DNA of 64,000 bases, taken from assembly GCA_013347225.1 (NCBI GenBank), contig CP054595.1, positions 2,166,415-2,230,414 on the forward strand, read 5' to 3'. Both the position numbers and the translations under genes were made by a program. The DNA comes from Candidatus Accumulibacter similis (GTDB lineage Bacteria; Pseudomonadota; Gammaproteobacteria; Burkholderiales; Rhodocyclaceae). Of the stretch, positions 19,117 to 27,889 are shown piece after piece; position 1 is the stretch's first letter; the number at the start of each line of letters is the position of its first letter. Under the pieces are notes generated by a model. That model was not told the DNA's origin. It ran no database searches and saw only the letters and a program-made list of their open reading frames with translations.

Positions 19117-21573
19117 ATGAACATCGGCAATTGCTACCATTGTGGTCAGCCCATCCCGGCGGGCGTCGAGCTGCGTACGCGCATCGATGGACAGCCGCGC
19201 CCCATGTGCTGTGGCGGTTGCCAGGCGGTATCGCAGGCGATTGTCGACAACGGCCTCGGCGACTACTACCGCACTCGCGATTCGCTGCCCGACGCGCCGC
19301 GCGAGGCGATGCCGGCGATCGTCGAGGGGCTGCAGCTTTACGACCATGCCGATTTCCAGAAGAGCTTCGTGCGCGTCCTGTCGGATGAGGCCGGCCAGGG
19401 CGAACGCGAAGCCTCACTGATCCTCGAGGGGATCACCTGCTCGGCGTGCATCTGGCTCAACGAGCAGCACCTGTCGCGACTCGCAGGCGTCACATCGGTG
19501 GAGATCAATTACGCCACGCGACGGGCGCGTGTGCGCTGGGACGAGCGGCGAATCCGCCTGTCGGGGATCCTGGCGGCGATCGCCGCCATTGGCTACCGTG
19601 CCTATCCCTACGATCCGGCGAAGAGCGAGGAGATGGCGCGGCAGGAGCGGCGCCGCGCGCTGTGGCGGGTGTTCGTCGCCGGTTTCGGGATGATGCAGGT
19701 AATGATGTACGCCGTCCCGGTTTATCTGGCGGGCGAAGGCGAGATGACGCCAGCGGTCGAACAGTTGATGCGCTGGGCGAGCCTGACGTTGACGCTGCCG
19801 GTGGTCCTCTATTCGGCTGCACCCTTCTTCGGCAGCGCCTGGCGCGACCTGCGGCTGCGGCGTGCGGGCATGGACGTGCCAGTCGCGCTGGGCATCGGCG
19901 CGGCCTTTCTGGCGAGCGTCTGGGCAACCCTGACGGCCAGCGGCGAGGTCTATTTCGACTCGGTGACGATGTTCGTCTTCTTCCTGCTCAGTGGACGCTT
20001 TCTCGAGATGACGGCGCGCCAGCGGGCCGTCAGCACGACCGAGGCGCTGGCGCGGCTGATGCCGGCGGTCGCCACCCGGCTGCCGGGTTACCCGGCGCAG
20101 AGCGGGCAGGAGCAGGTTCTCGTGGCCGACCTGCGGCCGGGCGAGGTGGTGCTCGTGCGCGCCGGCGAGACGATCCCGGCCGACGGCCAGGTTCTCGACG
20201 GCGAAAGCAGCGTCAATGAATCGCTCCTCACCGGCGAGAGCGCGCCAGTCGACAAGCGCCCGGGGTCGGCGGTGACCGGGGGCGCGGTCAACATCGGGAG
20301 CCCGCTGCTGGTCGAGGTGCAACAGGTGGGTGACGCCACTCGGCTGTCGGCCATCGTCCGCCTGATGGAGAGGGCGGCAACCGAGAAGCCGCGGCTCGTC
20401 GAGATGGCCGATCGCATCGCCGGCCATTTCATCATCGCGCTGCTCTTGCTGGCGGCGGCGGTGGCGCTCGCCTGGTGGTTCATCGATCCGCGGCAGGCGC
20501 TGTGGATCACGGTTTCGGTGCTGGTCGTCACCTGTCCCTGCGCGCTGTCGCTTGCAACGCCGGTGGCGCTGACCGTGGCCAGCGGCGCCATGGCCCGTGC
20601 CGGCCTGCTGGTGACGCGCAGTCATGCGGTCGAGACGCTGGCGCGGGCCAGCCACTTCGTCTTCGACAAGACGGGCACCCTGACGACCGGCGAGATGCGG
20701 GTGCTCGAGGTGCTGCCGCTGGCCGGGCTGAGCGCCGACGATTGCCTGGAACTGGCGGCGGCGCTCGAACAGAGTTCGGAGCATCCGCTCGGGCGAGCTC
20801 TGCGCGAGGCAGCGGCCGGCCGCCCCCTGCCGGCAGTCGAAGGGTCCGGCAACGAGCCGGGTTGTGGCGTGACGGCCGTCTCTGGCGGCAGGCGCCTGCG
20901 CCTCGGCAGGCCGGACTACGTGCGTTCGCTGCATGGCCGGGCGACGCCGGTGGCGGCCGAGGTCGTGCTGGCCAGCAGCGACACGGTGATCGCCCTGGGC
21001 GACGAGGCCGGCTGGATCGCGCTCTTTCGCCTCGGCGACGACGTGCGGCCGGAAGCCGCGGCGCTGCTCGCCGATCTCCGTGCCGCCGGCAGGCGGGTGG
21101 TGCTGCTGACCGGAGACTGTCCGCCGGTCGCCCGTCGCGTCGCGCAGGGGCTGGCGATCGACGAGGTGGTGGCAGACGCTTCGCCGCAGGCGAAGCACGA
21201 TCATGTGCGGCGCCTGCAGGCGGCGGGCGCGGTCGTCGCGATGGTTGGCGACGGGGTCAACGACGCTCCTGTTCTCGCCCAGGCGCAGGTGTCGGTGGCA
21301 ATGGGCGGCGGTTCGCAACTGGCGCGCACACAGGCGGATCTGGTGCTGCTGTCGGAGAACCTCGAGCATCTGCGGCGTGGCATCCGGGTGTCGCGCCGCG
21401 CGCTGCGCGTCATTCGGCAGAATCTGTGGTGGTCGTTCGCCTATAATTTCGTCGTCCTGCCGCTGGCCGTTGCCGGTTTCATCACTCCATGGATGGCCGG
21501 CATCGGCATGTCAGGCAGTTCGCTGCTGGTGGTGGCGAATTCGCTGCGTTTGCAGAAGGCCGCCGGAAGCTGA
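19117..21573 (+). CDS. ccoI: cbb3 oxidase copper-transporting P-type ATPase CcoI/FixI
   Basis: An 818-residue P1B-type ATPase needed to load copper into cbb3 oxidase. It has the FixI-type N-terminal cysteine region (CYHCGQPIP, then MCCGGCQAV), a heavy-metal domain with GITCSACIWL (~105-114), eight predicted helices, the channel motif CPC at 473-475, the phosphorylated Asp in DKTGTLT (Asp517) and GDGVNDAPV. I start at the ATG 19117 (MNIGNCYHCG). It is followed 6 bases later by ccoS. Confidence 0.96.
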   Translation: MNIGNCYHCGQPIPAGVELRTRIDGQPRPMCCGGCQAVSQAIVDNGLGDYYRTRDSLPDAPREAMPAIVEGLQLYDHADFQKSFVRVLSDEAGQGEREASLILEGITCSACIWLNEQHLSRLAGVTSVEINYATRRARVRWDERRIRLSGILAAIAAIGYRAYPYDPAKSEEMARQERRRALWRVFVAGFGMMQVMMYAVPVYLAGEGEMTPAVEQLMRWASLTLTLPVVLYSAAPFFGSAWRDLRLRRAGMDVPVALGIGAAFLASVWATLTASGEVYFDSVTMFVFFLLSGRFLEMTARQRAVSTTEALARLMPAVATRLPGYPAQSGQEQVLVADLRPGEVVLVRAGETIPADGQVLDGESSVNESLLTGESAPVDKRPGSAVTGGAVNIGSPLLVEVQQVGDATRLSAIVRLMERAATEKPRLVEMADRIAGHFIIALLLLAAAVALAWWFIDPRQALWITVSVLVVTCPCALSLATPVALTVASGAMARAGLLVTRSHAVETLARASHFVFDKTGTLTTGEMRVLEVLPLAGLSADDCLELAAALEQSSEHPLGRALREAAAGRPLPAVEGSGNEPGCGVTAVSGGRRLRLGRPDYVRSLHGRATPVAAEVVLASSDTVIALGDEAGWIALFRLGDDVRPEAAALLADLRAAGRRVVLLTGDCPPVARRVAQGLAIDEVVADASPQAKHDHVRRLQAAGAVVAMVGDGVNDAPVLAQAQVSVAMGGGSQLARTQADLVLLSENLEHLRRGIRVSRRALRVIRQNLWWSFAYNFVVLPLAVAGFITPWMAGIGMSGSSLLVVANSLRLQKAAGS

Positions 21574-21579
21574 TCCCTG

Positions 21580-21792
21580 ATGGAAACCCTCTACCTGCTG
21601 ATCCCGATTTCCGTCGTGCTGGTCTTCCTGATCGCGCTCGCTTTCTGGTGGTCACTGCGCAGCGGCCAGTTTGACGACATGGAGGGGCCAGCCTACCGGA
21701 TCCTGATGGATGACGACCGGTCGTCGCCGGCGGCCAACTCCGGCGACGACCGCCAGGACGGCGCGCCGCCGGCCGATCTGCGCGACTCTTGA
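21580..21792 (+). CDS. ccoS: cbb3 oxidase maturation protein CcoS
   Basis: A 70-residue membrane protein with one N-terminal helix (LLIPISVVLVFLIALAFWW) then the CcoS signature SGQFDDMEGPAYRILMDDD. Required for cofactor insertion into cbb3 oxidase. It is coupled to ccoI. Its last codons overlap an FNR-type box at 21789-21802. Confidence 0.93.
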   Translation: METLYLLIPISVVLVFLIALAFWWSLRSGQFDDMEGPAYRILMDDDRSSPAANSGDDRQDGAPPADLRDS

Positions 21793-21829
21793 CGCAGGTC
21801 AAGACCGCTTTCCGCGGGGCGGCGACAAT
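21789..21829 (+). promoter_or_regulatory. FNR/ANR box and -10 element for a possible small RNA
   Basis: A perfect 5-4-5 palindrome TTGACGCAGGTCAA (21789-21802) resembles the FNR site TTGAT-N4-ATCAA, with C/G at the inner positions. A GACAAT hexamer at 21824-21829 places the start near 21836, with the box centred about -40.5, class II activator spacing. It fires towards the short interval before the terminator at 21904-21931. Confidence 0.5.
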
Positions 21830-21835
21830 GCGCGG

Positions 21836-21931
21836 GTCGCCGGCGGGAGTGTTAAGGCATTTGCCTCCTGAGGCGTCCAGGGATGTTTCTCTGTTGGGGT
21901 TTCGGGTGCGCCCAGGCGCACCCATTTTTTT
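21836..21931 (+). ncRNA. Candidate FNR-controlled small RNA between ccoS and ccoN
   Basis: No open frame of note lies here, yet it has its own FNR-type promoter upstream and a strong intrinsic terminator downstream, giving a predicted RNA of about 95 nt. Inside, GCCTCCTGAGGC (21863-21874) can form a hairpin exposing CCTG next to a CCTCC stretch, an anti-ribosome-binding-site sequence seen in loops of several proteobacterial regulatory RNAs. The transcript end is well supported; the 5' end and function are inferred. The alternative is that this is just the 3' end of the ccoIS messenger. Confidence 0.42.
21904..21931 (+). terminator. Rho-independent terminator after ccoIS / small RNA
   Basis: GGGTGCGCC/GGCGCACCC (21904-21912 with 21915-21923), followed by seven T at 21925-21931. 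It separates ccoIS from ccoNOQP. Confidence 0.93.
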
Positions 21932-21964
21932 GTCCGCGGGCGCCAGCCAGGTCGAGCATGGAGG

Positions 21965-22006
21965 TTGATCTGCGTCAAATTTGGCGCCGTGGGGTTAGAA
22001 TAGCAT
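21965..22006 (+). promoter_or_regulatory. FNR-type promoter of ccoNOQP
   Basis: TTGATCTGCGTCAA (21965-21978) matches the FNR consensus at 9 of 10 fixed bases. With TAGCAT (22001-22006) as -10, the start falls at about 22013 and the box is centred at -41.5, the class II position; TAGAAT at 21996-22001 is an alternative. FNR/ANR/FixK control of cbb3 operons in low oxygen is well established. Confidence 0.78.
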
Positions 22007-22083
22007 CCGTTTATTCAGTGCCCGGGACAAGGGCATTCAGGGCGGTGAAAGCCGGTTTTCTTGATCAGGAATGAGGTGAGTCC

Positions 22084-23511
22084 ATGTCGGAAACTCAGTC
22101 AACATACAACTACAAGGTAGTGCGGCAGTTTGCCGTAATGACCGTCATCTGGGGGATTGTCGGGATGCTGGTGGGGGTGATCATCGCCGCCCAACTGGTC
22201 TGGCCTGATCTGAATCTCGGCTTCCTGCACTTCGGGCGCCTGCGTCCGCTGCACACCAATGCCGTGATCTTCGCCTTCGGCGGCTGCGCGCTGTTCGCCA
22301 CTTCGTACTACGTCGTCCAGCGGACATGCCACACACGGCTGTTTTCCGATGGGCTGGCAGCCTTCACCTTCTGGGGCTGGCAGCTGATCATCGTTCTCGC
22401 TGCGGTGACGCTGCCGCTTGGTGTGACTTCGGGCAAGGAATACGCCGAACTGGAGTGGCCCATCGACATCCTGATCACGCTCGTCTGGGTGGCTTACGCG
22501 GTCGTCTTCTTTGGCACCCTCGCCAAGCGCAAGGTGACCCACATCTACGTCGCCAACTGGTTCTACGGTGGTTTCATCCTGGCCGTCGCGCTGCTGCACG
22601 TGGTCAACAGTGCTGCGATTCCGGTCAGCCTGACCAAATCGTACTCGGCCTACGCCGGCGTGCAGGACGCGATGATCCAGTGGTGGTATGGCCACAACGC
22701 GGTCGGTTTCTTCCTGACGGCGGGCTTCCTCGGCATGATGTACTACTTCGTCCCGAAGCAGGCCGAGCGGCCTGTGTACTCGTACCGGCTGTCGGTGGTG
22801 CACTTCTGGGCGCTGATCTTCACCTACATGTGGGCCGGCCCCCACCACCTGCACTACACGGCACTTCCCGACTGGACGCAGTCGGTCGGGATGTTGTTCT
22901 CGTTGATCCTCCTGGCGCCTTCGTGGGGCGGCATGATCAACGGCGTCATGACCCTTTCGGGTGCTTGGCACAAGCTGCGCGACGATCCGATCCTCAAGTT
23001 CCTCATCACCTCGCTTTCCTTCTACGGCATGTCGACCTTCGAAGGCCCGATGATGTCGATCAAGACGGTCAATGCGCTATCGCATTACACTGACTGGACC
23101 GTCGGTCACGTGCACTCGGGTGCTCTCGGCTGGGTGGCGATGGTTTCCATTGGTGCGATCTACTACCTGCTGCCGCGGCTGTTCGGCAAGAGCGAGATGT
23201 TCAGCGTCAAGCTGATCACCGTGCACTTCTGGGTGGCAACGATCGGCGTCGTGCTCTACATTGCGTCGATGTGGATCGCCGGTGTGATGCAAGGTCTCAT
23301 GTGGCGGGCGGTCAATGCCGACGGCACGCTGACCTACAGCTTCGTCGAATCGGTCAAGGCCTCGTATCCCTTCTGGGCGATCCGCTTCCTGGGTGGCGTT
23401 CTGTTCCTGGCAGGCATGCTGGTGATGGCCTACAACATGTTCAAGACGATCGCTGGCGGGCGCTCGGTCGATGACGCACGCGTCCTGATGCCTGCCGCTC
23501 ACCACGCATGA
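22084..23511 (+). CDS. ccoN: cbb3-type cytochrome c oxidase subunit I (CcoN)
   Basis: A 475-residue catalytic subunit of the high-affinity terminal oxidase, reducing O2 to water in the inner membrane. Twelve hydrophobic segments carry the heme and CuB histidines: [30 protein letters not shown] and [10 protein letters not shown]. The start [10 protein letters not shown] at 22084 follows AATGAGGTGAG. First gene of the structural operon ccoNOQP. Confidence 0.97.
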   Translation: MSETQSTYNYKVVRQFAVMTVIWGIVGMLVGVIIAAQLVWPDLNLGFLHFGRLRPLHTNAVIFAFGGCALFATSYYVVQRTCHTRLFSDGLAAFTFWGWQLIIVLAAVTLPLGVTSGKEYAELEWPIDILITLVWVAYAVVFFGTLAKRKVTHIYVANWFYGGFILAVALLHVVNSAAIPVSLTKSYSAYAGVQDAMIQWWYGHNAVGFFLTAGFLGMMYYFVPKQAERPVYSYRLSVVHFWALIFTYMWAGPHHLHYTALPDWTQSVGMLFSLILLAPSWGGMINGVMTLSGAWHKLRDDPILKFLITSLSFYGMSTFEGPMMSIKTVNALSHYTDWTVGHVHSGALGWVAMVSIGAIYYLLPRLFGKSEMFSVKLITVHFWVATIGVVLYIASMWIAGVMQGLMWRAVNADGTLTYSFVESVKASYPFWAIRFLGGVLFLAGMLVMAYNMFKTIAGGRSVDDARVLMPAAHHA

Positions 23512-23524
23512 CGAGGAAGAAGCA

Positions 23525-24139
23525 ATGAAGATCACGCAAGAAGCAGTTGAACGCAGTGTGCCGCTGATGATCGTGCTGACCCTGCTGGTGGTCAGCGTCG
23601 GCGGCCTGGTGGAAATCGTACCGCAGTTCTTCCAGAAGTCGACCACCGAACCGGTGACCGGGCTCAAGCCGTACGATCCGCTGCGGCTTACGGGCCGCGA
23701 CGTCTATATCCGCGAGGGGTGTTTTCTCTGTCACTCGCAGATGATTCGTCCCTTCCGTGCCGAGACCGAGCGCTACGGCCATTTTTCGGTCGCCGGCGAG
23801 TTCGTCTACGACCATCCGTTCCAGTGGGGTTCGAAGCGGACCGGTCCCGATCTGGCCCGTGTGGGCGGACGGTACTCCGACGAGTGGCACCGCGTGCACC
23901 TGATCAACCCGCGCGATGTGGTTCCCGACTCGAACATGCCTGCTTTCGCCTTCCTCGAGAAGGCGCCGGCCGATGCCAGCACCATCGAAACGAAGATGCG
24001 CGCTCTGCGCAAGGTTGGCGTTCCCTACGCCGACGAGGAGATCGCCGGTGCGAAGAAGCAGCTCGAAGGCAAGAGCGAGCTAGACGCCCTCATCGCCTAC
24101 CTGCAGGGGATGGGCCTGGAAATGAAGAGCGCCAGGTAA
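23525..24139 (+). CDS. ccoO: cbb3-type cytochrome c oxidase monoheme subunit II (CcoO)
   Basis: A 204-residue membrane-anchored cytochrome c. One N-terminal helix ([16 protein letters not shown]), the heme site CFLCH at 66-70, and the axial Met in DSNMPAFAF. It passes electrons from CcoP to CcoN. It sits 13 bases after ccoN with GAGGAAG ahead of the ATG. Confidence 0.97.
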   Translation: MKITQEAVERSVPLMIVLTLLVVSVGGLVEIVPQFFQKSTTEPVTGLKPYDPLRLTGRDVYIREGCFLCHSQMIRPFRAETERYGHFSVAGEFVYDHPFQWGSKRTGPDLARVGGRYSDEWHRVHLINPRDVVPDSNMPAFAFLEKAPADASTIETKMRALRKVGVPYADEEIAGAKKQLEGKSELDALIAYLQGMGLEMKSAR

Positions 24140-24143
24140 GCGC

Positions 24144-24338
24144 ATGGACATCAACGATCTGCGGTCCATCGTCACCGTCGTTTCCCTGCTGACCTTCCTC
24201 GGGATCGTCTGGTGGGCGTACGGCGTCAAGGGCAACAAGAAGCGCTTCGAAGAAGCAGCGATGCTGCCATTCACCGATGAGGAAGCGGATCGGGCCGAAC
24301 TTGGCCAGGATCGCAACGGACAAAGGAAAGCATCATGA
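24144..24338 (+). CDS. ccoQ: cbb3 oxidase subunit CcoQ
   Basis: A 64-residue single-helix protein (IVTVVSLLTFLGIVWWAY) with a charged cytosolic tail containing MLPFTDEE, the CcoQ/FixQ pattern. It stabilises the oxidase complex. Its end overlaps the ccoP start by 4 bases (ATGA). Confidence 0.92.
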   Translation: MDINDLRSIVTVVSLLTFLGIVWWAYGVKGNKKRFEEAAMLPFTDEEADRAELGQDRNGQRKAS

Positions 24339-25240
24339 ACGATTTTGTGAATCAGTTTTGGAACTGGTATGTCATTCTGCTCGTACTGGGGAGCATCATT
24401 GCCTGCGCCGTGCTGCTTTGGGTGCAGAGTACACCGCCACCGGCGAAGCTCGACACGACCGGTCACGTCTGGGACGAGAACCTCGAGGAGTACAACCACC
24501 CGCTGCCGAAGTGGTGGATGTGGCTGTTCTACATCACGGTGGTCTTCGCTCTGGTCTACAGCGCACTCTATCCGACGCTGGGCAGCTTCCCGGGGATTCT
24601 TGGTTGGTCGTCGGTCGGACAGTTGGAGAAGGAGAAAGCCAGGGTCGCCGAGCAGACCAGACCGCTCTACACGAAGTACATGCAGACGGATCTCAGGGCG
24701 CTGGCGGGCGACAACGTCGCGATGGAGACGGGCAAGCGGCTGTACCTGACCTATTGCGTCCAGTGTCACGGTGCGGATGCCAAGGGATCGAAGGGCTTCC
24801 CGAATCTGACGGACGCTGACTGGCAGTGGGGCGGTGAACCTGCCCAGATCGTCGAGACGATCGCCATCGGGCGCAACGGCGTGATGCCGCCGCATACCCA
24901 GCTTGGCGCCGAGACGATCAAGGACCTGGCGAACTACGTCCGTTCGCTGTCGGGTCTGCCCGCCGATTCGGTGCGTGCCGGCAAGGGACAGGAGGCGTTC
25001 AACAGTGCGGGCTGCGCGGGCTGCCACGGCCCCGATGCCAAGGGCATGCAGGCCCTCGGCGCACCCAACCTGACTGACAAGGTCTGGCTGTATGGCAGTT
25101 CCGAGGCGACGATCATCGAGACCATCACCAAGGGCCGCAACAACCAGATGCCGGCGTGGAAGGAGTTTCTCGGTGACGAGAAGGTACATGTCCTGGCAGC
25201 CTACGTCCTTAGCCTCGGCCCGGCCGCAGGCGGCAAGTAA
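24335..25240 (+). CDS. ccoP: cbb3-type cytochrome c oxidase diheme subunit III (CcoP)
   Basis: A 301-residue diheme cytochrome c with two N-terminal helices (WYVILLVLGSIIACAVLLW and WWMWLFYITVVFALVYSAL) and two heme sites, CVQCH at 141-145 and CAGCH at 227-231. It accepts electrons from soluble or membrane cytochromes. Last gene of the structural operon, followed by a stable hairpin at 25253-25277. Confidence 0.97.
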   Translation: MNDFVNQFWNWYVILLVLGSIIACAVLLWVQSTPPPAKLDTTGHVWDENLEEYNHPLPKWWMWLFYITVVFALVYSALYPTLGSFPGILGWSSVGQLEKEKARVAEQTRPLYTKYMQTDLRALAGDNVAMETGKRLYLTYCVQCHGADAKGSKGFPNLTDADWQWGGEPAQIVETIAIGRNGVMPPHTQLGAETIKDLANYVRSLSGLPADSVRAGKGQEAFNSAGCAGCHGPDAKGMQALGAPNLTDKVWLYGSSEATIIETITKGRNNQMPAWKEFLGDEKVHVLAAYVLSLGPAAGGK

Positions 25241-25252
25241 TCGTCCCTCACG

Positions 25253-25277
25253 AACGGAGCGGGTCGCCCGCTCCGTT
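25253..25277 (+). terminator. Hairpin terminator after ccoNOQP
   Basis: A perfect 11-bp stem AACGGAGCGGG/CCCGCTCCGTT with a 3-base loop, 12 bases after the ccoP stop. The T tract is short (GTTCT), so termination may be partial. Confidence 0.65.
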
Positions 25278-25457
25278 GTTCTCCCCGTGCCGGGGCCACA
25301 CGCCAGATGCAGCGGCGGGGAACCTTCCCGATGCGCCTCGTTGACCACAACTGCCTCGGCGAGCGCAGCCCGCGTTCGCCATTTGCGGGGCGATTGCGGG
25401 GACCGGCCGGCGGCGCGCGTTGCCCGCGCCGCCGGCTGGTTCACGATGCAGCCGCGG

Positions 25458-25498
25458 CTGATTCAGATCAAGTTCGCTCTCGAGCCAGAAGCTAATAT
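25458..25498 (+). promoter_or_regulatory. FNR-type promoter of ccoGH
   Basis: CTGATTCAGATCAA (25458-25471) matches TTGAT-N4-ATCAA at 9 of 10 positions. TAATAT at 25493-25498 is a good -10, putting the start near 25505 with the box at -40.5. The leader to ccoG is about 35 bases. Confidence 0.72.
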
Positions 25499-25539
25499 TA
25501 GATTTTGGTGTAATTCTCAAATGGATCGGAGCTGAGATC

Positions 25540-26955
25540 ATGGACCAGGCGGTCGCGAGCAAGGCCAAGGCAATTCCCATCAACGTGGACGGGCTGTACG
25601 AGAAGCACCGGACCGTCTATGCGCGCAGCACCACGGGCCTGTTCAACAACTGGCGCTGGGCGATGGTCTTCCTGACGCAGGCGCTGTTCTACGGGCTTTG
25701 CTGGCTCGATTGGGGTGGCCGACAGGCGGTGCTGTTCCACATCGAGGAGCGTCGTTTCTACATCTTCGGCATGGTCTTCTGGCCGCAGGATGTGATCTAC
25801 CTGGCGGTCCTGCTGGTCATCTCCGCTTATGGACTGTTTCTCGTCACCGCCGTCGGCGGTCGCCTCTTCTGCGGCTACGCCTGCCCGCAGACAGTGTATA
25901 CGGAGATCCTGATGTGGATCGAGCGCAGGATCGAGGGCGAGCGGCCGGCACGAATGAAGCTCGACGCGCAGCCGATGAACGCGCGCAAGTTCCGCCTCAA
26001 GTTCGTCAAGCACGCCCTGTGGCTGCTCGTCGCACTGTGGACCGGCATCACCTTCGTCGGCTACTTCACGCCGATCAAGGAGTTGCTGCCCGCCATCGCA
26101 TCCTTCGCCCTCGGGCCGTGGGAGGCTTTCTGGATCTTCTTCTATGCCGCCTTCCTCTACATGATGGCCGGCTTCCTGCGTGAGCAGGTCTGCAAGTACA
26201 TGTGCCCGTATGCGCGCTTCCAGGGCGTGATGTTCGACCCCGACACGCTGATCATCAGCTACGACCCCGAGCGCGGGGAGCCGCGGGGTGCGCGCCGCAA
26301 GGCTGCGGCGGCGAAATCGGCACCGCTTGGCGACTGCGTGGACTGCAGCATCTGCGTGCAGGTATGTCCGACCGGTATCGACATCCGCAACGGACTGCAG
26401 CTCGAGTGCATCGCCTGCGCCGCCTGCATCGATGCCTGTGATCAGGTGATGGACAAGGTGGGCTCGCCGCGCGGCCTGATCCGCTACTCGACCGAAAACG
26501 CCTTGGCGCAGCATTATTCACCGCGGCAGATGGCGGCGCACCTGCTGCGGCCACGCACCCTGCTGTACACGAGCATCCTGCTGGCAATCATCCTGGCGAC
26601 CGTATGGAGTCTGGCGCATCGGGTGCCGCTGAAGGTTGACGTGCTGCGCGACCGTTCGACGCTGTCGCGCGAGGCGGACGACGGGCGCATAGAGAACGTG
26701 TTCAGCCTGCACATTTCGAACACCGGCGAATCCGCGCACCGTTTCGTCGTCAGTGTCAGCGGGCTGGAGGGGGTCGAAATCGTCGGCGACCGCAGCGTCG
26801 AGGTGCCCGCAGCGTCGTCGAAGACCTTCCTGCTGGCGGCGCGCGTGGACCCGGGCGTCGGCAAGAAGGGTTCGAACGTTGTCCACTTCGACATTCGCGC
26901 CGAGAACGATCCTGAGATCGCCGTGCGCGAGAAGACGAGTTTCTACCTGCCATGA
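25540..26955 (+). CDS. ccoG: cbb3 oxidase assembly cupric reductase CcoG (FixG/RdxA)
   Basis: A 471-residue polyferredoxin-type membrane protein. Several helices, the membrane-face cysteine motifs CGYACPQ and CKYMCPYARFQ, two [4Fe-4S] motifs (CVDCSICVQVCP and CIACAACIDACD), and a C-terminal immunoglobulin-like periplasmic domain. CcoG reduces Cu(II) for the CcoI copper route. It overlaps ccoH by 4 bases. Confidence 0.96.
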   Translation: MDQAVASKAKAIPINVDGLYEKHRTVYARSTTGLFNNWRWAMVFLTQALFYGLCWLDWGGRQAVLFHIEERRFYIFGMVFWPQDVIYLAVLLVISAYGLFLVTAVGGRLFCGYACPQTVYTEILMWIERRIEGERPARMKLDAQPMNARKFRLKFVKHALWLLVALWTGITFVGYFTPIKELLPAIASFALGPWEAFWIFFYAAFLYMMAGFLREQVCKYMCPYARFQGVMFDPDTLIISYDPERGEPRGARRKAAAAKSAPLGDCVDCSICVQVCPTGIDIRNGLQLECIACAACIDACDQVMDKVGSPRGLIRYSTENALAQHYSPRQMAAHLLRPRTLLYTSILLAIILATVWSLAHRVPLKVDVLRDRSTLSREADDGRIENVFSLHISNTGESAHRFVVSVSGLEGVEIVGDRSVEVPAASSKTFLLAARVDPGVGKKGSNVVHFDIRAENDPEIAVREKTSFYLP

Positions 26956-27491
26956 GCAAGCCTGCCCACTTGCCGGCAACGCCGTGGTATCGGGAACCCT
27001 GGCCATGGCTGCTGATGCTCGGACCGTTGATCGTCGTCGTTGCGGGTCTGGTCACTGCCTACCTGGCAGTGGTCAGCAACGATGGCCTGGTCGTCGATGA
27101 CTACTACAAGGAGGGGCTGGGGATCAATCAGCGAACGGCGCGTGATCAGCGCGCCGCCGACCTCGGGATCGTCGCCGAGTTGGTCCTCGGTGGCAACGGT
27201 GAGCGGATTCGCGCCCTTCTGCAGGCCAATGAGGGCGTCCGCCTCCCCGAGTCGCTGATCATGCGCGTCGCGCATCCGACGCGTCCGGGGTTCGACCAGA
27301 AGCTGTTGCTGCGCTCCGAGGGCGGGTCGGTCTACGGTGGCACACTGCGGCCGCTGCAGGGGCGGTGGCACATCATCCTCGAAGACGAGGGGCAGGAGTG
27401 GCGTCTGATCGGTGACTGGGTCGCGGAGCCCGAGGGGGTGTTGAAATTGTGGGCTCGGCGCCCGCCGAAGCCCGTGGTGCAAGGCAAATGA
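26952..27491 (+). CDS. ccoH: cbb3 oxidase assembly protein CcoH (FixH)
   Basis: A 179-residue membrane protein. One helix (WLLMLGPLIVVVAGLVTAYLAV), then VVDDYYKEGLGINQ, the FixH signature, and a periplasmic beta domain. Needed for cbb3 assembly. Translation is coupled to ccoG (ATGA). Confidence 0.93.
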   Translation: MSKPAHLPATPWYREPWPWLLMLGPLIVVVAGLVTAYLAVVSNDGLVVDDYYKEGLGINQRTARDQRAADLGIVAELVLGGNGERIRALLQANEGVRLPESLIMRVAHPTRPGFDQKLLLRSEGGSVYGGTLRPLQGRWHIILEDEGQEWRLIGDWVAEPEGVLKLWARRPPKPVVQGK

Positions 27492-27506
27492 GAGAGGAAC
27501 TTGGAG

Positions 27507-27647
27507 ATGGCTTGGGATCTGCTGTTGTCGACGGATTATGGTCTGTTCAGTCTGTTCGTCATCGTCTTCGTGATCGGCATGGGAGTCTGGTTCGCGCGCT
27601 TTTTCAGCACGAAGATGCGTGAGGACCAAGCGCGGTTCGGCAAGTAG
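27507..27647 (+). CDS. DUF3149 small membrane protein
   Basis: A 46-residue protein: MAWDLLLSTDYGLFSL, one hydrophobic helix (FVIVFVIGMGVWFARFF) and a short basic end (STKMREDQARFGK). This is the DUF3149 pattern known from betaproteobacteria. It follows ccoH by 15 bases with GAGAGGA upstream, so it is very likely in the ccoGH operon. A role in cbb3 assembly or stability, like CcoQ or the small CcoM/CcoH-type subunits, is an inference from position. Confidence 0.82.
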   Translation: MAWDLLLSTDYGLFSLFVIVFVIGMGVWFARFFSTKMREDQARFGK

Positions 27648-27889
27648 AGGGGCACGCTGCGGCGATCGACGCCGCTTGGCGGGGTGCCGGGTCGAGACGT
27701 ACACGCGGCTGGCAACGCGGGTCTGCCGCGACTTGTCGCCGCCGTCTGCCGGCGGCGCCGCACCGAAACCGCGACCAGCGGCGGGCCGCCGGCAACGCCA
27801 GCGGCTGCGGGCCGAGCGGCAGCGGCCCGCACACCGTGGCTGCGGGGGCGCCGACGTGAGTACGGCTCTGCGAGCTGGCGCGATGAGTC
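27648..27889 (+). other. Gap with a GC hairpin between DUF3149 and TonB-like gene
   Basis: Contains CGCCGCCG-TCTGC-CGGCGGCG (27737-27757), a stable stem without a T tract. No gene is visible. Confidence 0.4.
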
